DNA of 64,000 nt from Pseudomonas marincola (GTDB lineage: Bacteria > Pseudomonadota > Gammaproteobacteria > Pseudomonadales > Pseudomonadaceae), in contig NZ_FPBC01000002.1 of the NCBI RefSeq assembly GCF_900116605.1, positions 248,001-312,000 of the forward strand. The letters are read 5' to 3'. The position numbers were made by a program, and so were the translations under genes. Below the pieces are notes generated by a model. The model ran no database searches. It saw only the letters and a program-made list of their open reading frames with translations, and was not told the origin of the DNA. The first letter of the stretch is position 1. Every line of letters begins with the position of its first letter. Positions 26,769 through 35,349 of the stretch are shown here, piece after piece.

Positions 26769-28187
26769 TTAGTTGCCAGCGTAACTGCCGTCTTTGAGCA
26801 GCTCTTCGGCCGTTTGCTCAATGGCTTCGCGCAGGGTTTCGACAATCTCGTCAACCTGAGCGTGGGTAATGGTCAGCGGCGGCGACATCACGTTGAGGTG
26901 CACGATCGGGCGCACTAACAAGCCGCGAGCCTGGCACTTCAAATGGATTTTTTCGCCAATGTTGAGCGCTTCAGGGAACAGTTCCTTGGTGCGCTTATCC
27001 GCCACGAATTCGACGCAGGCCATGAGTTTTTTGCAGCGAACGTCACCCACCAGCGGCAGGCTTGCCAGAGTCTGCAGGCGCTCTTCCAGGTAACTGCCCA
27101 CGTCCTGTACGTGATCCAGCAGTTTTTCGCGCTGGATAATCTCAATGTTCTTCAACGCGCTGATGCAACTGACCGGGTGTCCGCTGTAAGTAAAGCCGTG
27201 GGCGAAGCAGCGCTCCTGACCCGCTTGGGCGATTTCGTTCCAGATTTTATCTGAGAAGATCAGCGCGCCCAGCGGCAGGTAGCCACTGGTCAGGCCTTTG
27301 GCGGTGGTGATGATATCTGGCTGCATGCCAAACACTTCATCCGAGGCGAAAAATGCGCCCAGACGGCCGAAGGAGGTGACTACTTCATCGGCTACATAGA
27401 GCACGTCGTAGCGCTTGCACACTTCCCACATCCGCTGGTGATAGCCGGTAGGCGGGATGATTACACCGCCAGAACCCATAATTGGCTCGGCGAAGAAGGC
27501 CGCGACGTTATCAGCGCCAATGCTGAGAATTTTCTCTTCGAATTCATTAACCAGAAACTCGAGGAAGTCGGCCTCGGTCATGCCTTCGGGGGCGCGGTAA
27601 GGATTCGGGCAAGAGATGTGGTGAATCTTGTCCTGTAAAAAGTCGAACTCGGCTGGGTGATCCGCCGCTTTGCCGCCCAGCGACATGGTCAGAAAGGTTG
27701 AACCATGGTACGCATTAACGCGGCTGATGATGTGCTTCTTGTCATGCTTGCCGCGGCAGTTCTGGTAGAACTGAATTAACCGGTAAGCCGTGTCGACCGC
27801 GGTTGAGCCGCCGGTGGTCAGAAACACATGGTTGAGATCGCCGGGCGCCAGCTCTGCAAGTTTTTCGCTCAGCTCAATCGCGGTGACATTGGCCATGTCG
27901 CAGAACGGGTTGGAGTACGCCAGCTTGCGCACCTGATCGGCAATGGCATCGGCCATTTCTTCGCGGCCCAAACCAATGTTGGTGCACCACATTCCGCCCA
28001 CTGCGTCGAGGTAGCGATTACCTTTGGTGTCGTAAATGTAGGCGCCATCACCGGCGGCGATGTTCAGCGCGCCATTTTCGCGATGGTCGTCAAACACATG
28101 GTAGCCGTGCATGTAGTGCGCTTTGTCGGCAGCAACCAGCGCTTCGTCGTCAAATTGCTCAAAGAAGGCAGGTGTTGGAGTTGTCAT
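26769..28187 (-). CDS. Class III PLP aminotransferase (omega-amino/polyamine:pyruvate type)
   Basis: Fold-I class III transaminase of 472 aa. The PLP lysine is Lys297 in TTAKGLTSGYLPLG, the cofactor Asp267 lies in YVADEVVTSFGR, and the TTGGSTAVDTAYRL phosphate loop lies at 124-137. The N-terminal DAVGGMWCTNIGLGR motif is typical of pyruvate-dependent omega-transaminases such as the GabT2/SpuC group, which act on terminal amines such as putrescine, beta-alanine or GABA. The upstream gene, 61 bp away in transcription order, encodes a polyamine-type binding protein, supporting uptake and transamination of an amine. The precise amino donor cannot be read from the sequence. Confidence 0.88.
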   Translation of the reverse strand: MTTPTPAFFEQFDDEALVAADKAHYMHGYHVFDDHRENGALNIAAGDGAYIYDTKGNRYLDAVGGMWCTNIGLGREEMADAIADQVRKLAYSNPFCDMANVTAIELSEKLAELAPGDLNHVFLTTGGSTAVDTAYRLIQFYQNCRGKHDKKHIISRVNAYHGSTFLTMSLGGKAADHPAEFDFLQDKIHHISCPNPYRAPEGMTEADFLEFLVNEFEEKILSIGADNVAAFFAEPIMGSGGVIIPPTGYHQRMWEVCKRYDVLYVADEVVTSFGRLGAFFASDEVFGMQPDIITTAKGLTSGYLPLGALIFSDKIWNEIAQAGQERCFAHGFTYSGHPVSCISALKNIEIIQREKLLDHVQDVGSYLEERLQTLASLPLVGDVRCKKLMACVEFVADKRTKELFPEALNIGEKIHLKCQARGLLVRPIVHLNVMSPPLTITHAQVDEIVETLREAIEQTAEELLKDGSYAGN

Positions 28188-28248
28188 GTCTTTACCTCAG
28201 CTCAGCGTGCGGTTAGCTGGAGCTTCTTGCGCAGAAGCTCCGTGGCGA

Positions 28249-29349
28249 TTAGTAACCGGTTTTGATGGTGTTCCACGTACGGGAAATTCGACGTATTTCT
28301 GCGGGCGATTTAGGTCGCTGAGTGAATAGTCTGGCTCGCGTTTCGTCGTCTGGATAAATGGCCGGATTATCCCGGACTTCGGCTTTAAGCATCGGCGTTG
28401 CGGCCTTGTTGCTATTGGCGTAATGGATGTAATTGCTGACTTGTGCAATGACTTCTGGCTGCAACAAGAACTCGAGGAATTTATGCGCGTTGCCGGGATT
28501 AGGCGCGTCGACCGGGATGTAGAAATCATCAAACCAGATCAGTGAACCTTCTTTGGGAATGAAGTAATCCAACTTCACATCGGAGCCGGCTTCGTCTGCG
28601 CGGGCTTGGGCTGTGGCGTAATCGCCGGACCATGTCATTGCCATGCACTGGTTGCCATTGGCTAAACCTGTGAGGTAGCTGACTGAGTCAAATTTACGGA
28701 TATAAGGGCGTACTGCTGAGATTACTTCTTCGGCGGCTTTGAGGTCTTCTTTGCTGGCACTGTTGGGGTCGCGGTTGAGGTACTTCAACGCCAGCGGTAA
28801 TACATCGGTCGGGGAGTCGGTGATGGTCACGCCGCAGTCTGCAAATTTCGACACCACTTTGGGGTCGAAGATCATGGCCAGTGAGCCAATGGGGGCGTCC
28901 GGCATGCGTTCTTTGATTTCTTTGACGTTGTAGGTAACGCCATTGCTGCCCCAGGTATAAGGCGCTGAGTAGGCGACGCCCGGATCGTAGCTTTGCAGAT
29001 TTTTGAGGACTAGCGGGTCAAGGTTATCCCAGCTTTTGAGCTGGTTTTTGTCGAGCTTCTGGAAGGCTCCAGCCTCAATCAGCGGCGGGGTTAAAGCGGC
29101 GTTTAGCAGTACCAGGTCGTAGCCGGAGCGTCCGGTTAACAGCTTGCCTTGTACCGACTCGTAGGAGTCGAACGTGTCATAAACGACCTTGATTCCCGTT
29201 TGTTTCTCGAAGTCGCTGATGGTGTTTTCGCCAATATAATCTGACCAGTTATACAGGTGCAGGGTGTTTGGCTTGGTCTCACTTGCAGCGTTGGTTAGTG
29301 GGCTGAAAGCCAGGCCCATACTGAAAATTGCAACGAAGGTTTTATTCAA
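28249..29349 (-). CDS. PotF-like polyamine ABC transporter substrate-binding protein
   Basis: Periplasmic binding protein of the PotD/PotF/SpuD family, about 366 aa. An N-terminal signal peptide (NKTFVAIFSMGLAFSPLTNA) is followed by the family hallmark LHLYNWSDYIGENT and the later motif WFDDFYIPVDAPNP. No PotGHI membrane/ATPase genes are adjacent, so it must share a transporter encoded elsewhere or act as a sensor. The start is taken as TTG 29349, since the GTG at 29361 lies inside the AAGGTGGG Shine-Dalgarno and the TTG gives a normal signal peptide. This is the first gene of the minus-strand amine operon. Confidence 0.87.
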   Translation of the reverse strand: MNKTFVAIFSMGLAFSPLTNAASETKPNTLHLYNWSDYIGENTISDFEKQTGIKVVYDTFDSYESVQGKLLTGRSGYDLVLLNAALTPPLIEAGAFQKLDKNQLKSWDNLDPLVLKNLQSYDPGVAYSAPYTWGSNGVTYNVKEIKERMPDAPIGSLAMIFDPKVVSKFADCGVTITDSPTDVLPLALKYLNRDPNSASKEDLKAAEEVISAVRPYIRKFDSVSYLTGLANGNQCMAMTWSGDYATAQARADEAGSDVKLDYFIPKEGSLIWFDDFYIPVDAPNPGNAHKFLEFLLQPEVIAQVSNYIHYANSNKAATPMLKAEVRDNPAIYPDDETRARLFTQRPKSPAEIRRISRTWNTIKTGY

Positions 29350-29784
29350 ACTAAATCCCACCTTTTTCTTTTTTCGAATTGGTTGGTGGGGTCATATTGA
29401 CCATGACCCGGCCGCTTGCCCATTCCCCTTAAGGGTAGGTCTGCTGTGGCGGGCTGCTGAGCGGGCCTGAAAAGCGCTGCCAGTGCCGTCTGCGTCAGCA
29501 CGTTGTGGCCTGACGAGGCTATGCCCCGGGCTAAATCATTTAAGTAGGCTTGGCTGTTGCTGTAGAGTTACTGCCCCACAAAGCTGCAGTGGCAACAAAC
29601 TGGCTTCACGCTGGCGCGCAGCAATTTCAATATTTGCCCGCCGCTGGCGCACGCCCAGCTTTGCCGCTGCAATTCGCAGCCGTGGCGCATTTCAGACAGG
29701 ACGGTCGCTTTGCGCGCCACTCGGCAAGCTGATGGAACAGCGATACCTTTTATAATCATCGCACCATGAGGCGACGAGGGCGAG
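29350..29784. promoter_or_regulatory. Divergent intergenic region between the amine operon and aruR
   Basis: No gene is supported in these 435 bp. Short frames lack ribosome binding sites and motifs. The region must carry the promoters of the leftward binding-protein operon and the rightward aruR operon. A candidate operator palindrome lies at 29426-29435. AT-rich sequence just before aruR (CCTTTTATAATCAT) contains TATAAT, a plausible -10 box near 29748. Confidence 0.5.
29426..29435. promoter_or_regulatory. Candidate operator palindrome
   Basis: CCCTTAAGGG is a perfect 10-bp palindrome about 75 bp upstream of the binding-protein start. Its CCCT/AGGG arms are of a kind seen in sites for GerE/LuxR-type helix-turn-helix proteins, so the LuxR gene at 25815 is a candidate ligand protein. 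The motif is short and chance occurrence is possible. Confidence 0.35.
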
Positions 29785-30525
29785 ATGATGATGGCGACAC
29801 CCCGTGTCCTGATTGTTGATGACGATCCGGTCATCCGCGAGATGTTAAAGGCTTATCTGGAGCGTGATGGCTATGAGGTGCTTTGCGCCGAAACAGCGGA
29901 AGAAGCAGAGACAATCCTTGAGCAGCAGATGATTGATTTACTGATGCTGGATATCCGCCTGCCGGGCAAAGATGGCCTTACCCTGACTCGCGAACTGCGC
30001 GCACGCAGTGAAGTCGGCATCATTCTGATCACCGGCAGCGATGATGCGGTGGACCGTATTGTCGGCCTTGAAATGGGCGCCGATGATTACGTGGTCAAGC
30101 CCTTTAACCCCCGTGAACTGGTCCCGCGGGCAAAGAATCTGGTGCGTCGCGTTCGCCATGCACAATCGCTCGAGTCAGGGGCGGCTGGCAGCGAAGAGGG
30201 CCGGCAAATCAAATACTTCGGTGACTGGGCGCTGGACATCGACCGCCGCCGCCTGATCGACGCCGAAGGCCATGAAAACCTGCTCACGCACGGCGAGTTT
30301 CAATTGCTCAGTGCGTTGCTGCGCAATGCCGGGCAGACCTTGAGTCGCGATCAGTTGATGGATCAGGTGCGCAATCGCGAATGGGTGCCCAATGACCGCT
30401 CCATCGACGTGCTGGTGGGTCGGCTGCGGCGCAAGTTGCGTGACGATCCGGCGGACCCTCAGTTAATTATCACCATTCACGGCGCGGGCTATCTGTTTAG
30501 CTCAGACGTTAGCAGCCGCCAATGA
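29785..30525 (+). CDS. aruR: OmpR-family response regulator AruR
   Basis: Response regulator of 246 aa. The receiver domain (residues 1-120) has the acidic pair in LIVDDDPV, the phospho-acceptor Asp56 in LLMLDIRLPG and Lys in VVKPFNP. A winged-helix Trans_reg_C domain follows (about 148-243, ending HGAGYLFSS). It is the first gene of a tightly overlapping three-gene unit whose last member is a hybrid kinase, and the unit sits upstream of aruI and aruH, as AruRS does in P. aeruginosa, where it switches on the arginine transaminase route. GAGGG lies before three consecutive ATG codons; the first is used. Naming depends on context. Confidence 0.85.
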   Translation: MMMATPRVLIVDDDPVIREMLKAYLERDGYEVLCAETAEEAETILEQQMIDLLMLDIRLPGKDGLTLTRELRARSEVGIILITGSDDAVDRIVGLEMGADDYVVKPFNPRELVPRAKNLVRRVRHAQSLESGAAGSEEGRQIKYFGDWALDIDRRRLIDAEGHENLLTHGEFQLLSALLRNAGQTLSRDQLMDQVRNREWVPNDRSIDVLVGRLRRKLRDDPADPQLIITIHGAGYLFSSDVSSRQ

Positions 30526-31328
30526 GCCGGCTTTTTATCAGCCTCTTCATGCTCATCGCATTGACGCCTGCGCTGGCGGCAAACGCGGCTGACCCGGCCC
30601 CGGCCGCCGACTCGCCAATGGCGACCATTCGTTACTGTGATTACCCGGTTTATCCACCCATTTCCTGGCGCGATAACTCAGGTGAAGTCCGTGGCCTGGC
30701 CCCGCATGCTGTGCATGAAGTCTTCGCCCGCCTGGATATGCCGGTTGAAGTAGTTGTATTGGGCAGCTGGAAGCGCTGCTTGACTGACGTCGCTCAAGGG
30801 CGAGTCGATATGGTCATCGCTTATCGCACCGAGGGGCGATCAAAAGACCTGTTATTCAGTCAGGTCGCATTACTGCGCGAAGAGGTGGCGCTGTTCTACA
30901 ACAGTGATAAACCCCTGACAGTGAACAAACTTGAAGATCTCAAGGGTTATCGCGGCGGATTGCTGTTCGGTGAAAGCTATGGGCAGGCCTTCGACAAGTT
31001 TGTGGCCGAGAACGGCAACATCGAGTGGGTCACCAGCAACCGGCAGAACTTCGGCAAACTCGTGCGCGGCCGAATCGACTTCATTGCCCAGGAACGCAGA
31101 ACGGGGCAATTGTTCGTCGAGCACCTGGCTGGCGCCGAAAACATTCAGGTGTTGCCGGTGCCAGTTGCTGTGGATCACTTGTACTTTGCCGTCTCCAAAC
31201 GTTCGCCGTTAGCGGCGCACATGGCCGAGATTGACCAAGAATTGCAGCGGATTGTGGATGCCGGAGAGGTCGAGCAATGGCTGCAAGACAGTGAAAAGGA
31301 TTACCGGGCTATGCAGGCAGCACCATGA
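30522..31328 (+). CDS. Periplasmic family 3 solute-binding protein of the AruRS locus
   Basis: A 268-residue exported binding protein of the amino-acid type (SBP_bac_3). A signal peptide ([21 protein letters not shown]) is followed by the family pattern: the [21 protein letters not shown] strand, [19 protein letters not shown] in lobe one, and the lobe-two return strand [17 protein letters not shown]. The gene overlaps aruR by ATGA at its start and aruS by ATGA at its end, so it is co-translated with the two-component system and not with a transporter. This points to a role as a periplasmic ligand sensor (arginine or a metabolite) that works with AruS, but that is inference. Confidence 0.82.
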   Translation: MSRLFISLFMLIALTPALAANAADPAPAADSPMATIRYCDYPVYPPISWRDNSGEVRGLAPHAVHEVFARLDMPVEVVVLGSWKRCLTDVAQGRVDMVIAYRTEGRSKDLLFSQVALLREEVALFYNSDKPLTVNKLEDLKGYRGGLLFGESYGQAFDKFVAENGNIEWVTSNRQNFGKLVRGRIDFIAQERRTGQLFVEHLAGAENIQVLPVPVAVDHLYFAVSKRSPLAAHMAEIDQELQRIVDAGEVEQWLQDSEKDYRAMQAAP

Positions 31329-33598
31329 TTGCGCTTGAAGTTACCCCGTCTGGTGGCGTGTCGCAGCGATTGCTGCGGTTCATCTTGCTGTTCAGCCTGT
31401 GCTTCACCTTGTTGGCCAGTGCCGTACAGATGTACTTCGAATACCAGCGTGAAATGAGCAATATCGACTCACGTCTGGAATTGATCCGCAATGGTTATCA
31501 AGCCAGCATCGAGCGCAGCGTGTGGGACCTCAATCGTAACCAGCTTGAGGTGCAGTTGCAGGGTTTGGTTGATTTTCCGGATATCACCTGGGTACGTCTT
31601 TCCAGCAACGACTTCAACATAACGCACGGCAGCAAGCTGGAGCTGGAGTCGGTTCAGGTCGAGCAGTTTCCTCTTAGCTTTCAGGTCGAGAACCAGGCGC
31701 CGCGCGCACTCGGAACACTTGAAGTCGGCATTGATATCGCAGCGGTACACCGGCGACTGGTCGCCAGCGGGCTGACCAACCTGCTGTGGATGGGACTGTT
31801 CATTTGTGGGCTGGCAATCACCTTGTCGTGGTTGTTCTACCGATTGGTGACCCGGCACTTGCTGGCGATGGCCGAGTTCTCGCGCAAACTCGCCAAGGGC
31901 CAATGGCAGCAGCCGCTGCAACTCGATAAGACGCTGAATTCAGTTGAGGACGAAATTGATGCGGTCGCCCGCGCCCTCGATGAAATGCGTCAGGCGATTG
32001 TTGAGGATCGCCGCCGTAGCGAGGCAGACCGAATTACCTTGCAAGGCAAGAAGGATGAACTGCTGCGCATGGTCGAGCGGCGTACTGCCAGTTTGCACCG
32101 GGCCAAGGAAGAGGCTGAGGCTGCCAACTTGGCCAAGTCACGGTTTCTCGCGACCATGAGCCATGAGTTACGCACGCCGTTAAATGGCATTCTGGGTATG
32201 GCCGAGTTGCTACACGAGGCCACTGTTGGCGAGTTGCCGCAGCGCAGGCTGGGCGCCTTGCAGAAAGCGGGTGAAGGATTGCTGGCGTTGCTCAACGACT
32301 TGCTCGACTTTGCCACGCTCGACAGTGGCGAGGCTCGGGCTTCGTCGGTTGAATTTGGTCTGCGCGAATTGTGCGAGCAAGTCTTCACCTTGCTTGAGCC
32401 CAACGCACACGCCAATCACAACCGTCTGGAGCTAACCATCGACCCGCGCCTGCATAGCAATTGCGTGGGCCCTGAGCAGTTTATTCGCCAGGTGCTGACG
32501 AACTTACTGGCCAATGCGATCAAGTACACCGAGCACGGACGTGTGCATTTGCACGTTGAGTTGCTGGGCTGGGAAGATGGCAATCAGCGGCTGGGCTTTG
32601 CTGTGGAAGATAATGGGATCGGCATTCCCGAAGCGATTCAAACCCACATCTTCGAGCGTTTTGTTCAGGCTGATGAGCGCGTCGGTGGCGCTGGTCTGGG
32701 GTTGGCGATCTGCAAACATCTGGTCGAGTTGATGGGCGGTGAAATCACCTTGCAGAGTCGTGAAGGCGAGGGCAGTCGTTTTTACTTTGAGCTGTGCCTG
32801 CCGATTACCCGCCAGACCTTGAGTGAACCGGCCAATTCGCAGCCTGTACAGTCACTGGCGTCGCTGCATGTGCTGGTGGTCGAAGATGTCGAAATCAACC
32901 GTGAGGTGGCGCAAGGGCTGCTGGAGCGCGAGGGGCATCGGGTGACGATGGTGGATGATGTTGTTCCGGCGCTTGAAGCATGCCAGCGCCATCTCTTCGA
33001 TTTGATTCTGCTCGACGAACATCTTCCCGGCGGCAGTGGCATTGGTGTTTGTCAGCAGGTGCGCCAAGACCCGCAAGGGCTCAATCAGAACACGCATATC
33101 TATGCATTTACCGCGAGCCTGCAACCGGCCATGGTCCAGCGTTATCTGGATGCAGGCATGCGCGGTGTTATCGCCAAGCCGGTACAGCTGCCAGGTTTAC
33201 GCCAGGCGCTGGCCGACGTCGCGCAATGCAAGCCTGCCGGGCCCGATCAGGCCGCGCTGGATTCCCATGTGCTGGAAACCCATCAGCAGTTGCTCGGCAA
33301 TAAAAAACTGGAGCACTTGTTGGCACTCCTGCAAACCAGCTTGCAGCAGGCCGATGGCCTTCTGGATGCACTGGCAGTGCTCGATTATCCCGAGATTGTT
33401 GCGCATTCACACCGTCTGGCCAGCTCCAGCCAGTCGCTGGGTGCACGGCATTTGGCTGATACGCTGCACACGATTGAGTCGGCCGCAGAGCGCGAGGATG
33501 GGCCAGCATGCACAGCAGCGCGCGAGCCATTGAAGCGCTTGCTGCAAAATACGGCGGCGGCGGTTATCGCTGCACGCAACAAGCTGCTGGACTTGTAA
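31325..33598 (+). CDS. aruS: Hybrid sensor histidine kinase AruS (HisKA-HATPase-REC-HPt)
   Basis: Membrane-bound phosphorelay kinase of 757 aa. Two transmembrane segments (about 15-37 and 155-178) bracket a periplasmic sensor of about 115 residues, then a HAMP-like linker. The HisKA domain has His280 in [12 protein letters not shown]. The HATPase domain follows with its N box ([15 protein letters not shown]) and the G boxes VEDNGIGIP and [11 protein letters not shown]. The receiver has Asp564 in [11 protein letters not shown]. The C-terminal HPt-like domain has His696 in [14 protein letters not shown]. The periplasmic part is small and may contact the co-encoded binding protein. Output partner is AruR. 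The arginine role is inferred from aruIH downstream. Confidence 0.85.
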   Translation: MIALEVTPSGGVSQRLLRFILLFSLCFTLLASAVQMYFEYQREMSNIDSRLELIRNGYQASIERSVWDLNRNQLEVQLQGLVDFPDITWVRLSSNDFNITHGSKLELESVQVEQFPLSFQVENQAPRALGTLEVGIDIAAVHRRLVASGLTNLLWMGLFICGLAITLSWLFYRLVTRHLLAMAEFSRKLAKGQWQQPLQLDKTLNSVEDEIDAVARALDEMRQAIVEDRRRSEADRITLQGKKDELLRMVERRTASLHRAKEEAEAANLAKSRFLATMSHELRTPLNGILGMAELLHEATVGELPQRRLGALQKAGEGLLALLNDLLDFATLDSGEARASSVEFGLRELCEQVFTLLEPNAHANHNRLELTIDPRLHSNCVGPEQFIRQVLTNLLANAIKYTEHGRVHLHVELLGWEDGNQRLGFAVEDNGIGIPEAIQTHIFERFVQADERVGGAGLGLAICKHLVELMGGEITLQSREGEGSRFYFELCLPITRQTLSEPANSQPVQSLASLHVLVVEDVEINREVAQGLLEREGHRVTMVDDVVPALEACQRHLFDLILLDEHLPGGSGIGVCQQVRQDPQGLNQNTHIYAFTASLQPAMVQRYLDAGMRGVIAKPVQLPGLRQALADVAQCKPAGPDQAALDSHVLETHQQLLGNKKLEHLLALLQTSLQQADGLLDALAVLDYPEIVAHSHRLASSSQSLGARHLADTLHTIESAAEREDGPACTAAREPLKRLLQNTAAAVIAARNKLLDL

Positions 33599-33661
33599 CA
33601 AAGCTGTTACGACTTCTTACATGTCCTTTCATTGCGGTCAATCAGCGCTTACATCTCCCGT

Positions 33662-33704
33662 GAATACTTGAAGTGGAGGTCAGGCAACAGACCTGACGAG
33701 TATT
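33662..33704 (+). promoter_or_regulatory. Stem-loop in the nhaC leader
   Basis: GTCAGG / CCTGAC (33679-33697, loop CAACAGA) is nested inside AATACT / AGTATT arms at 33662-33704. The structure ends just before the AGGGAT Shine-Dalgarno and the ATG at 33717, so it could affect translation of the antiporter or serve as an operator. Confidence 0.4.
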
Positions 33705-33716
33705 AGGGATAAAAAA

Positions 33717-35210
33717 ATGAAGCTGCGTAACTTTTCTGCGATCGACGCTGTGTTGGTCGCTGGCGTCTTACTGGCGCTGATCGCGGGCTCTCTTAGCCTT
33801 TTCGATGATCCCATGTCGGGTCCATTGCAACTCGCGCTGATTATGGTGGGCTGCTTTGCGGCGCTCATCGGCATGAAAAACGGCATCAGCTGGGAGCAGT
33901 TGGAACGCGAGGTGATCGCCACCAACTCGAAAACCATTGCACCCATTTTCATCTTTCTTTCTATCGGTGTCCTGATCGGCTCGTTCATCATTGCCGGTAC
34001 AGTTCCAACACTGCTCTATGCGGGAGTGAGTCTGCTATCTCCCGGCTTTTTTTATCCATTGGCCTGCATTATCAGCGCGATCGTATCGATCTGCATCGGC
34101 TCATCCTGGACCACTGCTGCGACTATCGGTGTCGGCCTCATGGGTACCGCGCACGGCTTTGGTCTGTCGCCTGAAATTACCGCAGGTGCTGTGGTTGCCG
34201 GGGCCTACTTTGGTGACAAGATGTCGCCGCTTTCGGAAACCACCAATCTGGCGCCGGCAGTGGCCGGAGCGGATCTGTTCGACCATATCCGCCACATGGC
34301 CTGGGTGTCGGTGCCGAGCTTGATCATCGCCTTGGTGTTGTTCTCTATTCTGGCGTTGAAGGCCGATGTACACGGTGATTCGGTTGCCAATGTCGAGGCG
34401 CTCAAGGCGCAGCTGGCCAGTTCGTTCAATATCGCCTGGTACAACCTGATTCCGCTGGTGGCATTGCTGACTTTGTCGGTGCGTAAAGTTGCGGCATTCC
34501 CGGCGATCATGCTGTGCAGTGTGCTGGCTTGCGTATTCGCTGTGTTGTTTCAGATGCCGGTCATTGAACGCTTTATGGGTGAAACTGAGCTGGCGCATCC
34601 GCTCATGGTGGTTAAAGCGTTGTGGACCGTAATGGCCACCGGGTTTGTCTCACAAACCGGTAACGAGGTCGTTGACAGCCTGCTCAGCCGTGGTGGCATG
34701 GCCGGCATGGTGTTTATGGCGTTTCTGGTGTTTTGCTCGATGATGATGACTGCGGTGCTTGAGCGCATCGGCTTCATCCGCTTCCTGTTGAGCCTGATCG
34801 TGCGCAGCGTGCATTCGGTCGGTGCGCTGATCGGTGCCACGCTGGCAACCAGCCTTGGGGTCAATGTGCTGACCGGCGATCAGTACCTGTCGCTGGTGCT
34901 GCCGGGTCAAATGTGGAAAGAAGAGTACAAGCGCCGTGGGCTGGCAGCCGTGAACCTGTCGCGCACCATCGAAGATGCCGGCACGGTAACGTCTTCGCTG
35001 ATTCCGTGGAATGCTTGCGCGGTATACATGGCCGCCACCTTGGGCGTCGCCACACTGTCTTACGCGCCGTTTGCGTTCTTCAACTGGATCAACCCGATCA
35101 TTGCGCTGATCTACGGCATCTTCTGCATCAAGATCATGCCGTTGCATGCGCCGGAAAATGATCGCTCGGATGCGCAGGCGTTGAACAACCCCGCGCTCAG
35201 CCCAGGCTAA
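33717..35210 (+). CDS. NhaC-family Na+/H+ antiporter-like transporter
   Basis: A 497-residue integral membrane protein with about 11-12 helices and the NhaC signature region (SICIGSSWTTAATIGVGLMG followed by YFGDKMSPLSETTNLAPA). NhaC relatives include Na+/H+ and malate/lactate-coupled antiporters, and some homologues sit in amino-acid operons where they may carry the amino acid itself. Here it is placed between the aruRS unit and aruIH, transcribed in the same direction, so an arginine or guanidino-acid exchange role is plausible but unproven. AGGGAT lies just ahead of the ATG, with a stem-loop leader. A terminator-like hairpin follows the stop. Confidence 0.85.
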   Translation: MKLRNFSAIDAVLVAGVLLALIAGSLSLFDDPMSGPLQLALIMVGCFAALIGMKNGISWEQLEREVIATNSKTIAPIFIFLSIGVLIGSFIIAGTVPTLLYAGVSLLSPGFFYPLACIISAIVSICIGSSWTTAATIGVGLMGTAHGFGLSPEITAGAVVAGAYFGDKMSPLSETTNLAPAVAGADLFDHIRHMAWVSVPSLIIALVLFSILALKADVHGDSVANVEALKAQLASSFNIAWYNLIPLVALLTLSVRKVAAFPAIMLCSVLACVFAVLFQMPVIERFMGETELAHPLMVVKALWTVMATGFVSQTGNEVVDSLLSRGGMAGMVFMAFLVFCSMMMTAVLERIGFIRFLLSLIVRSVHSVGALIGATLATSLGVNVLTGDQYLSLVLPGQMWKEEYKRRGLAAVNLSRTIEDAGTVTSSLIPWNACAVYMAATLGVATLSYAPFAFFNWINPIIALIYGIFCIKIMPLHAPENDRSDAQALNNPALSPG

Positions 35211-35224
35211 CCACGCGCACATTG

Positions 35225-35260
35225 CAATGGCCCGGTCATGTTGAGTGTCGGGCCATTGTT
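35225..35260 (+). terminator. Terminator-like hairpin between nhaC-like gene and aruI
   Basis: A 10-bp perfect stem CAATGGCCCG / CGGGCCATTG with a 14-base loop, followed by TTGGTTGTG. The weak U-run suggests partial termination, so aruIH may have its own promoter in 35260-35340. Confidence 0.6.
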
Positions 35261-35349
35261 GGTTGTGCAGCTTAAACGTCGGGTGCGCTTTTCGGTTTAA
35301 CAGCGGCGCTCGTTTGGCTACGGCTATGCGTAGCAAAGAGGATTTTTTG

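Noticed and set aside
29483..29755. A 90-codon plus-strand frame upstream of aruR
   Set aside because: Arginine/cysteine-rich translation typical of random high-GC sequence, with no ribosome binding site.
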